18,289 nt of DNA from assembly GCA_030830415.1 (NCBI GenBank), contig JAURNB010000199.1, forward strand, positions 1 to 18,289. The letters are read 5' to 3'. The notes beneath the pieces are model-generated. The model ran no database searches, was not told where the DNA came from, and saw nothing but the letters and a program-made list of their open reading frames with translations. This stretch comes from Acidimicrobiales bacterium. GTDB taxonomy: Bacteria > Actinomycetota > Acidimicrobiia > Acidimicrobiales > Ilumatobacteraceae. Each line of letters starts with the position of its first letter. Within the stretch, counting starts at the first letter, position 1. The position numbers and the translations under genes were made by a program. This document shows positions 8,043 to 17,100 of this stretch, in pieces.

Positions 8043-9146
8043 TCACTCCTTGCTTCCCAGAGCAGTTCCGCTTGACGGCTTCCACGACTCGAGCCAGCGC
8101 TCTTTACGTATTTTGCGCGGAATGAGACCCTGTGGCCGAAAAACCATAACCAATACCAGTGCGACACCAAATACAAACACGCGCTTGTCGGCAAAACCAC
8201 GGAAACGCTCTGGCATCCACGCCACCAACGCCCCACCGACAACGGCTCCCCACATGTTTCCTGCTCCACCAAGCACAACTGCTGCAAGGAACAAAATAGA
8301 CAGTTGCAATGGGAAGTTGTTGGGGTTAATGAATTGCACCTTGCCGGCATACAGCGAACCCGCAAGACCACCAATGGCTGCACCTATAGCAAATGCCCAC
8401 AATTTAAATTTGAATGTGTCGACACCCATGAGTTCTGCTGCGTCTTCGTCTTCGCGAATGGCGTTCCACGAACGGCCCACGCGACTATTTTCTAAGCGAC
8501 GCAATAAGAAAATCACGATCAAAATAGTGGTGAAACCTAAGAAGTAATACGGCTTTGCGTCGAGTACACCAAACTTTAATGGCCCAATACTTGGGGGCGT
8601 AGCAATGTTGCTAATACCGCGACTGTCTCCGAGCCAATGCATGTTGTTTGCTGTAATACGAATGATTTCGCCGAAGCCGAGCGTGACGATGGCTAAATAG
8701 TCTCCGCGCAATCGCAATGTTGGTGTTCCCAAAATGACACCGGCAAGCATGGAAACCAACACAGCAATGGGCATGCACAACAGCCACGGCAAGTTGGCGT
8801 GTTGGCTCGACAAAATGGCAACCGTGTACGCACCAACTGCGTAAAAGCCCACGTAACCAAGGTCGAGCAGCCCGGCAAGACCTACCACTACGTTGAGGCC
8901 CAATGCCACCAAAACGAAGATCACTACTTGGTCGGTGAGAACGCTCGGGAAACTGGTTCCTGGTGTCTCGACAATCCAACCCAACACCGGCACATTTGGC
9001 CACCAGGGCAACAGATACAACGCGAGAATGCAAATGGCCCCGAACGACCAACGCACAGAACGCGACTGCTTCGCCAGGGCTTCACCTAAACGCGAAACAG
9101 AACGTGCCCCAGAGGTAACGCTTCTTAAAGATTCAGACAAACTCAT
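8043..9146 (-). CDS. livM: Branched-chain amino acid type ABC transporter permease, LivM-like
   Basis: A 367-residue membrane protein with a basic, cytoplasmic N-terminal tail of about 35 residues and then many hydrophobic segments, the first being ICILALYLLPWW. Family marks are GLNVVVGLAGLLDLGYVGFYAVGAY and, before the last membrane segments, the coupling-helix region GRSWNAIREDEDAAELMGV, which touches the ATPases. The last segments contain AVVLGGAGNMWGAVVGG, a repeat-like glycine pattern shared with LivH. Its ATG overlaps the livH stop by 4 nt (ATGA at 9143-9146), and AAGG lies about 8 nt upstream. Together with LivH it forms the channel for the substrate delivered by the binding protein. 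Confidence 0.93.
   Translation of the reverse strand: MSLSESLRSVTSGARSVSRLGEALAKQSRSVRWSFGAICILALYLLPWWPNVPVLGWIVETPGTSFPSVLTDQVVIFVLVALGLNVVVGLAGLLDLGYVGFYAVGAYTVAILSSQHANLPWLLCMPIAVLVSMLAGVILGTPTLRLRGDYLAIVTLGFGEIIRITANNMHWLGDSRGISNIATPPSIGPLKFGVLDAKPYYFLGFTTILIVIFLLRRLENSRVGRSWNAIREDEDAAELMGVDTFKFKLWAFAIGAAIGGLAGSLYAGKVQFINPNNFPLQLSILFLAAVVLGGAGNMWGAVVGGALVAWMPERFRGFADKRVFVFGVALVLVMVFRPQGLIPRKIRKERWLESWKPSSGTALGSKE
8046..8051 (-). promoter_or_regulatory. Ribosome binding site deciding the livG start
   Basis: AAGGAG on the minus strand, 5 nt before the ATG at 8038-8040. It lies in the last codons of livM and rules in favour of the 258-residue LivG rather than a longer version. Confidence 0.75.
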
Positions 9147-10267
9147 ACACGCGCCTTAGCTAGCGATTCACCCAAAAGACCCGTTGGGCGGAACATCAAC
9201 ACCACAAGTAACAACACAAAGGCAATGACGTCTTTCCATTCGCCTCCGAAAAGCGCCGAGCCATAGTTCTCTGCAAGGCCAAGGACTATTCCACCCAGCA
9301 AAGCGCCTTTGAGGTTTCCAATGCCGCCAAGTACTGCGGCAGTGAAGCTCTTCACGCCAAGAAGGAAACCGATGTTGAACTTCGACTGGTCGTACACCAA
9401 AGTGAACATCATTGCTGCCCCACCAGCCATCACGCCGCCGAGTAGGAAAGTAATCAAAATAACGAAGTCAACATTGACTCCCAATATCTTTGCCGTTTCA
9501 ACATCTTGAGCAACAGCACGTACACCACGACCTAGGCGGGTGCGATTCACAAACAACAACAATGCAGTCATCATGAGCAAAGCACCAATGATGACAATCA
9601 CATAGTCAATACGAATGTCGGTTCCGAACAGTTGAAAAAGTGTTTTCTTCTCGAGAACACGTGGGGTTTGATACTGCTCGCGGTCGCGTGGGCCCCAAAT
9701 GGCAACGGCTTCGGTAATTGCTGTTGACGCACCAATTGCCGAAATAAGAAAAGCTAAACGCGGAGCCTGACGTCCACGGCGGAAGATGTTGAGATACATC
9801 CACGCAATGGGGCCAGTACCAATAATTCCGAAGATGAGGTTTGACTTCGGTGTATCGAAGAAGACAAGCCCCACAACAAATGCAGTAACGAATGCCAGCA
9901 CTATTGCGCCAAATTGGTCACCAGAGCCACGCAGAGGGCGGTAAGCGGCGCGTTCTAATGCAACTGCACCTGCGCCCGAGAGAACCATGGAGCCGAGTAA
10001 ACAGGCCAACAAAATGAGAACAAGTTGGAACCCAGTGCGATACGGGTAATCGCCAGCTTCCAACATGGGAAGCCCCAACACATTTGTTGCCGTAATGAGC
10101 GAGGCAAATGTGCCAATCATAAAAATTTCTGAGTGGGCAAAGTTGATGAGGCGCAACACGCCATACACCAAGGTGTAGCCCAATGCCACGAGGGCATAGA
10201 TGGAACCCAGCGCTACGCCGGTCACCGTGAGGTCCCAAAATGTTCTGTAAATCAGCCAGTCGCGCAT
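9143..10267 (-). CDS. livH: Branched-chain amino acid type ABC transporter permease, LivH-like
   Basis: A 374-residue integral membrane protein, longer than the roughly 300 residues of many LivH proteins because of extended central loops. Recognisable segments are GVALGSIYALVALGYTLVYGVLRLINFAHSEIFMIG near the N-terminus, the coupling-helix motif GRGVRAVAQDVETAKILGV, and the C-terminal FTAAVLGGIGNLKGALLGG and RPTGLLGE. The ATG at 10265-10267 has GGGGA a few nt upstream, only a fair ribosome site. It is the first gene after the tandem terminator that separates it from the binding-protein gene, so it is likely expressed at a lower level than that gene. Family members carry branched-chain amino acids, urea or amides; the substrate here is unknown. 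Confidence 0.93.
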   Translation of the reverse strand: MRDWLIYRTFWDLTVTGVALGSIYALVALGYTLVYGVLRLINFAHSEIFMIGTFASLITATNVLGLPMLEAGDYPYRTGFQLVLILLACLLGSMVLSGAGAVALERAAYRPLRGSGDQFGAIVLAFVTAFVVGLVFFDTPKSNLIFGIIGTGPIAWMYLNIFRRGRQAPRLAFLISAIGASTAITEAVAIWGPRDREQYQTPRVLEKKTLFQLFGTDIRIDYVIVIIGALLMMTALLLFVNRTRLGRGVRAVAQDVETAKILGVNVDFVILITFLLGGVMAGGAAMMFTLVYDQSKFNIGFLLGVKSFTAAVLGGIGNLKGALLGGIVLGLAENYGSALFGGEWKDVIAFVLLLVVLMFRPTGLLGESLAKARV

Positions 10268-10315
10268 GTGTCCCCGAGAACGAAGTTGTTCCCCTGTTGT
10301 CTAGCAGAAAATGTC

Positions 10316-10358
10316 ATATATAAAAGAATGGCCGGGAACATTTGTTCCCGGCCATTCT
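10316..10358 (-). terminator. Strong intrinsic terminator/attenuator between livK and livHMGF
   Basis: A perfect inverted repeat has arms at 10325-10340 and 10343-10358 (16 bp, GC-rich centre GGCCGGGAAC). On the minus strand it is followed by TTTTATATA. It lies about 30 nt after the livK stop and 57 nt or more before livH, so it should stop most transcripts after livK and let some read through into the permease genes. It could also protect the 3' end of the livK message. Confidence 0.8.
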
Positions 10359-10359
10359 C

Positions 10360-10383
10360 AAAAAGTTTCTCTCAGTGAGAGAA
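10360..10383 (-). terminator. Weaker upstream hairpin with T run after livK
   Basis: TTCTCTCA and TGAGAGAA (10367-10374 and 10376-10383) form a short palindrome. On the minus strand it is followed by CTTTTTG. It begins 6 nt after the livK stop codon and precedes the stronger hairpin, so the two look like a tandem terminator. The nearly absent loop means fewer pairs would form in practice, so its strength is uncertain. Confidence 0.45.
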
Positions 10384-10389
10384 GGAGTT

Positions 10390-11580
10390 TTATTCGATCA
10401 AACCGATAACTGCAATTGCGCCTGCTTCTACCTTGTAGGCATAAACAGCGTTTCCTGCAACTTCACCAGTCTCATCCCACTTGATCTGCTTGGTTACACC
10501 AGCAGCATCGTAGGTACCGAGGAACTCAAGAACGCCAGCGCGGTCGGTCTTGCCAGCAGCAATTGCGGCAAGGAATGCCTTTGCTGCGTCGTAAGCCTCT
10601 GCACCGTAGGTCTGTGGTGTTTCGCCAGGGAACTTGGCTGTGTAAGCAGCAGCAAATTCAGCGTTTGACGCACCGTCTGCACATGTGCAGGTGATGATGG
10701 ATCCATCAGCAGCAGGACCTGCAGCTTCGATGAAACCATTGTCTTTTACGCCGTCACCGAACACGAGTGTTGCGGTCACGCCAGCGTCACGAAGTTGCTT
10801 GGCAAGCTTGCCAGCTTCTGCGTAGTAGCCGCCGTAGAAAATTGCATCTGGAGCAGCTTCTTTCATCTTGCTAACAGCAGCTGAGAAGTCAGCAGCTTTA
10901 GGGTCGATGGAATCGCTTGCAACAACAGCATCACCAAGAGTTGTCTTCACAATGTCGGCAAGACCCTTACCGTATTCTGAAGCGTCGTCGATAACGCCAA
11001 CTTTGGCTGCAGCCAATGTCTTTTGGATGTAGGTAGCAATGGCTGGGCCTTGCTTGTCGTCACCAGCAAGTGCGCGGTGGAAGACTTTCCAGTTGTTGTC
11101 ATTCAAATCTGCATTCGTTGCCGAAGGAGTAATGATGGCAAGACCTGCTGCATCGAACAATGGGTTAGCAGCTTTTGACTCACCTGAGAATGCAGGTCCA
11201 ACGATGCCAAGAATGCCGGCGTCGTCGATTGCTTTCTGAGCAAGTGCTGGAGCTTGTGCTGGGTCACCTTGTGAGTCGAAGTCAACAAGTCCAACCTGGC
11301 AACCAGGGTTTGCGGTGTTGAATTCACTCACGGCAAGGTCTGCACCAGCGCGAATGTTTTTACCGAGGTTGCCGGCATCGCCTGAAAGCGCACCAAAGAA
11401 GGCAATGGAAACGCCTTCGCAGGTCACGCCGTCAACAGCTGCTGCTGCGGTGTCTTCGGTTACTTCGGATGCAACGGTATCTTCCGTTACTGAGCTGTCG
11501 CTGTCGCTACCGCATGCTGCAGTAACGAAGGCAAGGCTCACTGCAATTGCGCTGACGCGCAACAAAGTGGATTTCTTCAT
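10390..11580 (-). CDS. livK: Substrate-binding lipoprotein of a branched-chain amino acid type ABC transporter, LivK-like
   Basis: A 396-residue extracytoplasmic receptor of the type I periplasmic-binding (Peripla_BP_6) family. The N-terminus MKKSTLLRVS followed by a hydrophobic stretch and TAAC-GSDSDSS is a lipoprotein signal with C23 as the lipid-bearing cysteine (a variant lipobox). An acidic, Ser/Thr-rich tether of about 20 residues follows. The mature fold shows ALSGDAGNLGKNIRAGADLAV, GIVGPAFSGES, ITPSATN and GGYYAEAGKLAKQLRDAGV, all at family positions. The frame is open to 11670, but the ATG at 11578-11580 is chosen because a strong AAGGGGAG site stands 6 nt before it and only this start gives an N-terminal signal sequence. 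It leads the transporter operon and is followed by tandem hairpins. The ligand cannot be told from sequence alone. Confidence 0.93.
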   Translation of the reverse strand: MKKSTLLRVSAIAVSLAFVTAACGSDSDSSVTEDTVASEVTEDTAAAAVDGVTCEGVSIAFFGALSGDAGNLGKNIRAGADLAVSEFNTANPGCQVGLVDFDSQGDPAQAPALAQKAIDDAGILGIVGPAFSGESKAANPLFDAAGLAIITPSATNADLNDNNWKVFHRALAGDDKQGPAIATYIQKTLAAAKVGVIDDASEYGKGLADIVKTTLGDAVVASDSIDPKAADFSAAVSKMKEAAPDAIFYGGYYAEAGKLAKQLRDAGVTATLVFGDGVKDNGFIEAAGPAADGSIITCTCADGASNAEFAAAYTAKFPGETPQTYGAEAYDAAKAFLAAIAAGKTDRAGVLEFLGTYDAAGVTKQIKWDETGEVAGNAVYAYKVEAGAIAVIGLIE

Positions 11581-11586
11581 TATTTT

Positions 11587-11594
11587 CTCCCCTT
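11587..11594 (-). promoter_or_regulatory. Ribosome binding site deciding the livK start
   Basis: AAGGGGAG on the minus strand, 6 nt before the ATG at 11578-11580. It supports the start that exposes the lipoprotein signal at the N-terminus. Confidence 0.75.
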
Positions 11595-11641
11595 GTTCTA
11601 TGAGTCGACTTTGACCCACAGGTTGGTTGGTGGTTACCGCA

Positions 11642-11670
11642 AGGTTAGACCGTCTTAACAAAACGTTCAA
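11642..11670 (-). promoter_or_regulatory. Candidate promoter of the livK-livHMGF-fhs-aminotransferase operon
   Basis: On the minus strand TTGAAC (11665-11670) and TAACCT (11642-11647) are separated by exactly 17 nt, fitting a housekeeping sigma factor with the relaxed actinobacterial -10 TANNNT. The start point would fall near 11635, giving a leader of about 55 nt before livK. The 140-nt gap 11581-11720 is the only long non-coding gap upstream of the operon. No clear operator repeat is visible in it. Confidence 0.45.
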
Positions 11671-11720
11671 TAGATGACTTTTGGCTCAGTATCTGCCCAA
11701 ATACTTATGGAATAAGGGTT

Positions 11721-14054
11721 TTACGAAACTTGGAGACGAACCGTCAATTTTTGCGCCGAAAAAGAGGACTTTTTAGCCACCGACACCCGGAAAACGCACG
11801 ACCCTTTTCGAGCGGCCGCCACCAGGTATTTCCCCGACACTGCGCAACTCCCACTGCTGCGGGTCCAGGTGGTTTTCCCTTTCGACATGGTCGAGGCAAT
11901 GCGGGTGAGCAGGATCTTCGACTTCACCTTTACTTTGGCGACTTTTTGCACCAAGCCACCCACAACAACTTTAGGCACAACTTGAGAGGCTTGAGCAGTA
12001 GTTGCTCCAAATGCCTCAACACTAAATGTTGGCGTCGCACCGTTAACAAGGCCGCTAACGGTGCAGGTAACTGCAGTTGTTCTGCACACCTCTAAACCAC
12101 CTGATGTTTTCACTACATAAACAGTTGGGCTTCCGCTACTGAGTACAGCTGCAGACCATGTGAGCACAACAGCCTTATTTCCAGGTACCGCGCTTACGAA
12201 TTCAGGCGCTGCTACCCAAGTAGCGCTTGGCGTGACTGTATTTGATGCGGTGGAAGCAACACTTGTGCCCATCACATTTGTGGCTACAACGCTGAACGTA
12301 TATGAAAAAAGATTTTGCAATCCCGAAAATGTGCACGAGAGTTCCGTTGTTGTGCAAGATGCGCCTCCTGGTGAAGACGTAACTTTGTACGTTGTAATGG
12401 CACTACCACCGTTTGCAGGCGCAGCCCATGTCACTGTTGCTGCACCATCGCCCGCAACTGCGCTCGGCGCACTTGGCGCAGAAGGAATAGTTGCAGGCAC
12501 CACTTGAATTTCAGGAGAAGGGATACCAATCCCCAAACTGTTTGTTGCAGTAACCGAAACGCTATAGGTGGTTCCATTCGTCAAATTTCCCACCACGCAA
12601 CTACGCCCTGCTGCATCGGTGGTACAAGTAAGCCCACCAGGATTCAGCGTTGCGGTGTAACCCGTAATTGCACTTCCACCGTCAGAGTCTGGCGTTGACC
12701 ACGACACTGTGGCCGTACCATTTCCCGCTGCTGCAGATACCGCAGTTGGGGCAGCCGCATAGCAAATGTTGCCACAGGTGTATAACAACAAGTTGGGTGA
12801 CTGCGTTCCAGCACTTGCACTTCCGTGCACCATGGTGACTGCATTAGTTGTTGCTTTCGACAGAATTTGATTAGCGACTGCAGTTGGCGTTGCCGTACGC
12901 GACGTTTCTAAAAGACGCGCAACTGCGCCTGCCACAAATGGCGCAGCCATTGATGTTCCCGACAACAACGCCCAAGCGTTATCAGAGGCAACACCCGTAC
13001 CTGGAGTTGGGTCTAAGGAGTCATCAGGAACTGTTGGCCATGCCGACTTGATGTCATAGCCGGGCGCCATAATGTTGACGCAGTCGCCATAATTTGAAAA
13101 TGAAGCTTCTTGATTATCACGCCGCGTAGCACCAACGGAAATGGTGCCATTTGTGCACGCTGGAGTGATGTAATTGGTATTACCGATGTAGGCGCCGCTA
13201 TTTCCTGCTGCAACAACAACCGCTACTCCATCAGCCTGCAAAGCAAGTACTGCTGCTTCCAAGGAAGCCGAGTATCCCCGAGTTGCCCCAAGGCTCATGT
13301 TTGCAACTGCCGTATTTGATCCCGTGTGGTTGCTCGTTACCCAGTTCACACCAGCTACGACCGCAGAAACATCTGTTCCTGCAATGCAAGTAGCTTGTGA
13401 ACCACCAGGGAAAACGCGAACAGGAATAATGCGTGCAGCTTTGGCAACTCCATAGGTGGCTCCTGCAGCAATTCCCGCAACGTGCGTGCCGTGCCCACAA
13501 CCATCGTCGGTAGAGCCCAAACCCGGCGTGAAATAGCCAGCAGCAACACGGGTAGATGCTGGCGCAAACTCGCTATGCGACCTACGTATTCCTGTGTCGA
13601 TGATGTAAATATCGACACCAGCACCGGTGGAGGTGTAGTTGTATCGTGCATCGAGCGTTGATGAAGCCTGATCAATGCGATCCAGACCCCAGTTGCCCGC
13701 AGTACTCCAATCTGAACCGCTGGGAGCGGGGATTGTTTGGTCGACAGCAATTACGACTCTTTGATTGATCTCAATATTCCTCACACCAGTGAACCGCGAC
13801 CAAGTAGCAGCCTCTGTTGCAGTGAGCATCGCTTCAATGAAGTCAACGGCACCAAGGTGAGTAGACGCCACATGCACACCATCGGCAACCATTGCATTGG
13901 TAATCGAGAGTGCAGCAGCGTTGTCTTGCGCGAGGACAATGTAACTTTCACGTTCTTCTACTGCTGAAGCCGGTTCAGCAAAAGAAACAGCTGTAACCGA
14001 CAAAATGCACATAGCAATACAGGCAGTTTTTCGCCTGAATTGTGCCCAGTTCAT
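11721..14054 (-). CDS. Secreted S8 (proteinase K-like) subtilase with three FN3 domains
   Basis: A 777-residue exported serine protease. Signal peptide about 1-31 (RRKTACIAMCILSVTAV, likely cut after PASA). I9-type propeptide about 37-105. S8 catalytic domain about 115-428 with triad D153 (YIIDTG), H188 (GHGTHVAG), S368 (SGTSMAAP) and oxyanion N285 (VAAGNSG), so it should be active. C186, C223, C300 and C325 match the cysteines of the neighbouring protease and suggest two disulfides. Three FN3 domains follow (about 434-520, 527-610, 616-695), each with a closely spaced cysteine pair. A basic, beta-rich tail (about 704-777, Lys-rich, with C737 and C753) ends the protein. The start gives a clean signal peptide, though AGGA sits unusually near the ATG. 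The gene is 49 nt downstream of the larger protease gene and probably cotranscribed. Likely role: extracellular protein digestion; the substrate is unknown. Confidence 0.9.
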   Translation of the reverse strand: MNWAQFRRKTACIAMCILSVTAVSFAEPASAVEERESYIVLAQDNAAALSITNAMVADGVHVASTHLGAVDFIEAMLTATEAATWSRFTGVRNIEINQRVVIAVDQTIPAPSGSDWSTAGNWGLDRIDQASSTLDARYNYTSTGAGVDIYIIDTGIRRSHSEFAPASTRVAAGYFTPGLGSTDDGCGHGTHVAGIAAGATYGVAKAARIIPVRVFPGGSQATCIAGTDVSAVVAGVNWVTSNHTGSNTAVANMSLGATRGYSASLEAAVLALQADGVAVVVAAGNSGAYIGNTNYITPACTNGTISVGATRRDNQEASFSNYGDCVNIMAPGYDIKSAWPTVPDDSLDPTPGTGVASDNAWALLSGTSMAAPFVAGAVARLLETSRTATPTAVANQILSKATTNAVTMVHGSASAGTQSPNLLLYTCGNICYAAAPTAVSAAAGNGTATVSWSTPDSDGGSAITGYTATLNPGGLTCTTDAAGRSCVVGNLTNGTTYSVSVTATNSLGIGIPSPEIQVVPATIPSAPSAPSAVAGDGAATVTWAAPANGGSAITTYKVTSSPGGASCTTTELSCTFSGLQNLFSYTFSVVATNVMGTSVASTASNTVTPSATWVAAPEFVSAVPGNKAVVLTWSAAVLSSGSPTVYVVKTSGGLEVCRTTAVTCTVSGLVNGATPTFSVEAFGATTAQASQVVPKVVVGGLVQKVAKVKVKSKILLTRIASTMSKGKTTWTRSSGSCAVSGKYLVAAARKGSCVFRVSVAKKSSFSAQKLTVRLQVS

Positions 14055-14066
14055 ATTCCTAGTGTA

Positions 14067-14088
14067 CGAACTCCAGTGTGAGAGTTCG
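14067..14088 (-). other. Stem-loop in the gap between the two protease genes
   Basis: CGAACTC (14067-14073) and GAGTTCG (14082-14088) form a 7-bp stem with an 8-nt loop in the 49-nt gap. No T run follows, so it is not an ordinary terminator. It ends 12 nt before the ATG of the downstream protease and might affect mRNA processing or translation of that gene. Chance occurrence is possible. Confidence 0.35.
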
Positions 14089-14103
14089 GTAAGAAATCAG
14101 TGA

Positions 14104-17100
14104 TTAGCGGATTCGGGAAGCCTTGACAGTGAAGCTCGACTTCGTGATCTGCTTCATCTTGAGAGTCACCAGCTTCTTCGTGGTGGTGAGGAGGTACTTG
14201 CCATTGCGGTACACATCAACTTTTCCCTTGCCTGAAATACGCAGCGTCACCTTGTCAACTGTGCGGCTCACCACCGACACTTTCGGCGCTGCATTCGTGC
14301 TCAGCAAGTCTTCAGCATTTGCGGGTACTGCGTTACGAACTGGAACCAGAGTGGTAGGAGTTGTTACTACAGGTGCAGGAACCGTCGTTGGTGTGGGAAG
14401 TGTTGTTGGTGGGGTTTCCACCGGAACTGTTGTTGGCGGCACTTCTACCTCAGCTCCACCAGAGCCTGCTGCACTTGCTATTCCGGTGAACAGCAAGAGA
14501 TTTACCGAGCCAACAGGGTCGGTCACCACATTCTGGGTTGCGTTCAACGACATAGCAGAAGCTACTGCTGCCGGGGTCAACGTGGGCGTTACTTCCAACA
14601 AAAGTGCGGCTGCACCTGCTACGTGAGGTGTTGCCATTGATGTACCCGACAACGAACGCGACGCTGTTGGCGACGAAGTTGCAGCAGAAACAATTGCTGA
14701 GCCTGGTGCAAAAATATCGACACACGATCCGTAGTTTGAGTAATACGCACGAGCATCGCTAGCTTCCGTCGCCCCAACTGTCATTGCCGATGGCTCACTT
14801 GCGGGCGACACTCCACACGCATCTGCATTTTCGTTTCCTGCAGCAACTGCCATCACAATGCCATCGGCAACTGCGCGTGCAACTGCTGCATTCATTGCTG
14901 GGGAGTACGACCCACCCAAAGACAAGTTTGCAACTGCTGGGGTTCCTGCAGTGTGATGCGCAATCATCCAGTCGATACCCGCAATAACTCCTGCAGTACT
15001 ACCCGAGCCCGAACAGTCGAGTACTCGAATAGGAACGATGGTTGCTTGCGGTGCCACGCCAAAAGTTGACCCAGCAACTGTTCCTGCCACGTGTGTTCCG
15101 TGACCCTGACAGTCATTTGTTCCATTGCCGTCGGAAACTGCGGTAAAGCCTGTTGACATACGACCAATAAATTCAGAATGACCGGCATACACGCCAGTGT
15201 CGATGATGTATGTAGTTACACCTAAACCAGTTTGGCGACGAGTGACGTTTCCATCTAAGGGAAGCGCACGCTGGTCGATGCGATCGATACCCCACGACGC
15301 AGCAGTGACTGGAGTAGTGGTTGGTGCTGCAGGTGCAACTGCACTCGACGAAGCCGATGCGGGGCTATTGCCTACCGCATTTGTTGCCACGACCGTCACG
15401 GTGTACAAAGTTCCGTTGGTAAGGCCAGCAATAATGCATCCGAGCTGAGTAGAGGCTGTGCAGATATTTCCACCAGGTGCAGCAGTTGCTTTGTACATAG
15501 TGATTGGCGAGTTGCCGTCACTGAGTGGAGCTGCCCACGACACGACGAGTGCACCATTTGCAGGAGCGGCCGACGCATTACGTGGAGCGCTAGGAAGCGC
15601 AGGAGGAAGTGCAGCAACAAAATTCCAGTTCAATGCAACAGTTCCGCGACGACCATTCCATCCGTCGATGGCAATTTTATATTCGGTTCCTTCAACGACG
15701 TTTCCTACTACCTTGCTCCACACGGCAGAAGAGTTTGGTGCATCGTCATTCATGCCGAGAACGTTCAATGACGCTACAGAAGTACCTGAGTACACACCCA
15801 AGAGCGTGTCGAAGTTGCTGCCCTCAGTCGTCACAGTCAATACACCATTGTTGGGAGCAACCCAGCGGTACCAAATAGACGCTGCCCCACCAACACCACC
15901 ATGAGTTGGTTCGCCAGTTTCACGAGTGGCGAGCGCAGTGTTGCCCGTTGCCGTTCCTGTGATACCCACTACAACTTCTGCCGCTGCAAATGCGTCATTT
16001 GTGAGAGCCTGGAATGGTGTTGATGACACCACAGTTGATGCTGCACTGTTTCCTGCGGTGTTCACTGCGCGCACGCGGAAATAGTGGAGCACGTCGTTGT
16101 TGAGACCAGTAACAGTTGCAGCAGTAGATGTTGAAGTTCCATCGGCAAAAGTGAGCCAAGTAGTGGTGTTAGCAATTGCATATTCCACTACATAGTCGGT
16201 TACGGCAGCACCGCCATCGGAGCTCGGCGCGTTCCAAGTGAGAGCAACTGCATTATTTGTGGGCGCAGCTACTAGTGCGAGAGGAGCTGTAGGGACGCTT
16301 GGTCCAATGGGCAATGCACTTGCTACGAAACTCCAGTTGAGCTTCACCGCACCTTTGCGCGCATTCCATCCATCAACTGCAATGGAGTACTCCGTTCCAG
16401 CAACAATGCTGGCTTCCACCTTGCTCCACAACACACCCAGCTTTGGAGCATCGTCATTCACCCCAAGAACAGTGAGTGCGTCTAGAGCACTACCGGAATA
16501 GACACCAAGCAGAGTGTCGAAATTACTTCCTTGAGTGGTCACACTCAACACACCATTACTCGGAGCGGTAAAGCGGTACCAGATCGAGGCTGCTCCACCA
16601 ACACCACCGTGAGCTGGTTCGCCAACTTCACGAGTAGCGAGAAGAGTGCTATCAACCACTGCGCCGGCGTTACCAAGAAGCGCGATGCCACCAGCGAACG
16701 GATCGTTGGCACCGAGAGCAAATGGACGAGCAGAAACAATATTCGATGCTGCACCCGTACCAGCAGTGTTCACTGCCTTCACACGGAACTGATAGGTCGT
16801 GCTGTTTGTCAGTGCCGTCACCGTTGCAGACAGGCTTGCCGAAACACCATCGTTGACTACTGTCCATAAGGTGCCGTCGACGCTGTATTCCACGATGTAG
16901 TCGGAGATATTGGCACCACCATTGGTGCTCGGAGAAAGCCACGAGAGCGCAACCGACGCGTTACGAGCTTCAGCGCTTAAGGTGCGCGGCGCACTTGGAA
17001 CAACAATTGGTGCACTTTCAAGGCTTCCCGAATACAACAATTTGTTCGGCGACAAGCTTCCGGCATTACCAACTAGATCAGAAGTGGCATTGAGCACTAG

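Noticed and set aside
8041..8085. Longer LivG with a start inside livM
   Set aside because: The extra 15 residues overlap livM and are unlike family N-termini, while a strong AAGGAG points to the ATG at 8038-8040.
10333..10350. LexA-like core GAAC-N4-GTTC (10336-10347)
   Set aside because: The half-sites match the core of actinobacterial SOS boxes, but they are the central part of a longer perfect hairpin followed by a T run and lie between two genes of one transport operon, not at a DNA-repair promoter. The terminator reading explains more.
11581..11670. Longer LivK beginning at an upstream codon near 11670
   Set aside because: This would bury the lipoprotein signal about 30 residues inside the protein and would run through the candidate promoter and the ribosome site.
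11704..11716. CTTAT-GGA-ATAAG palindrome after the smaller protease
   Set aside because: The stem is only five AT-rich pairs with a 3-nt loop and no T run after it on the minus strand, so it does not make a credible terminator.
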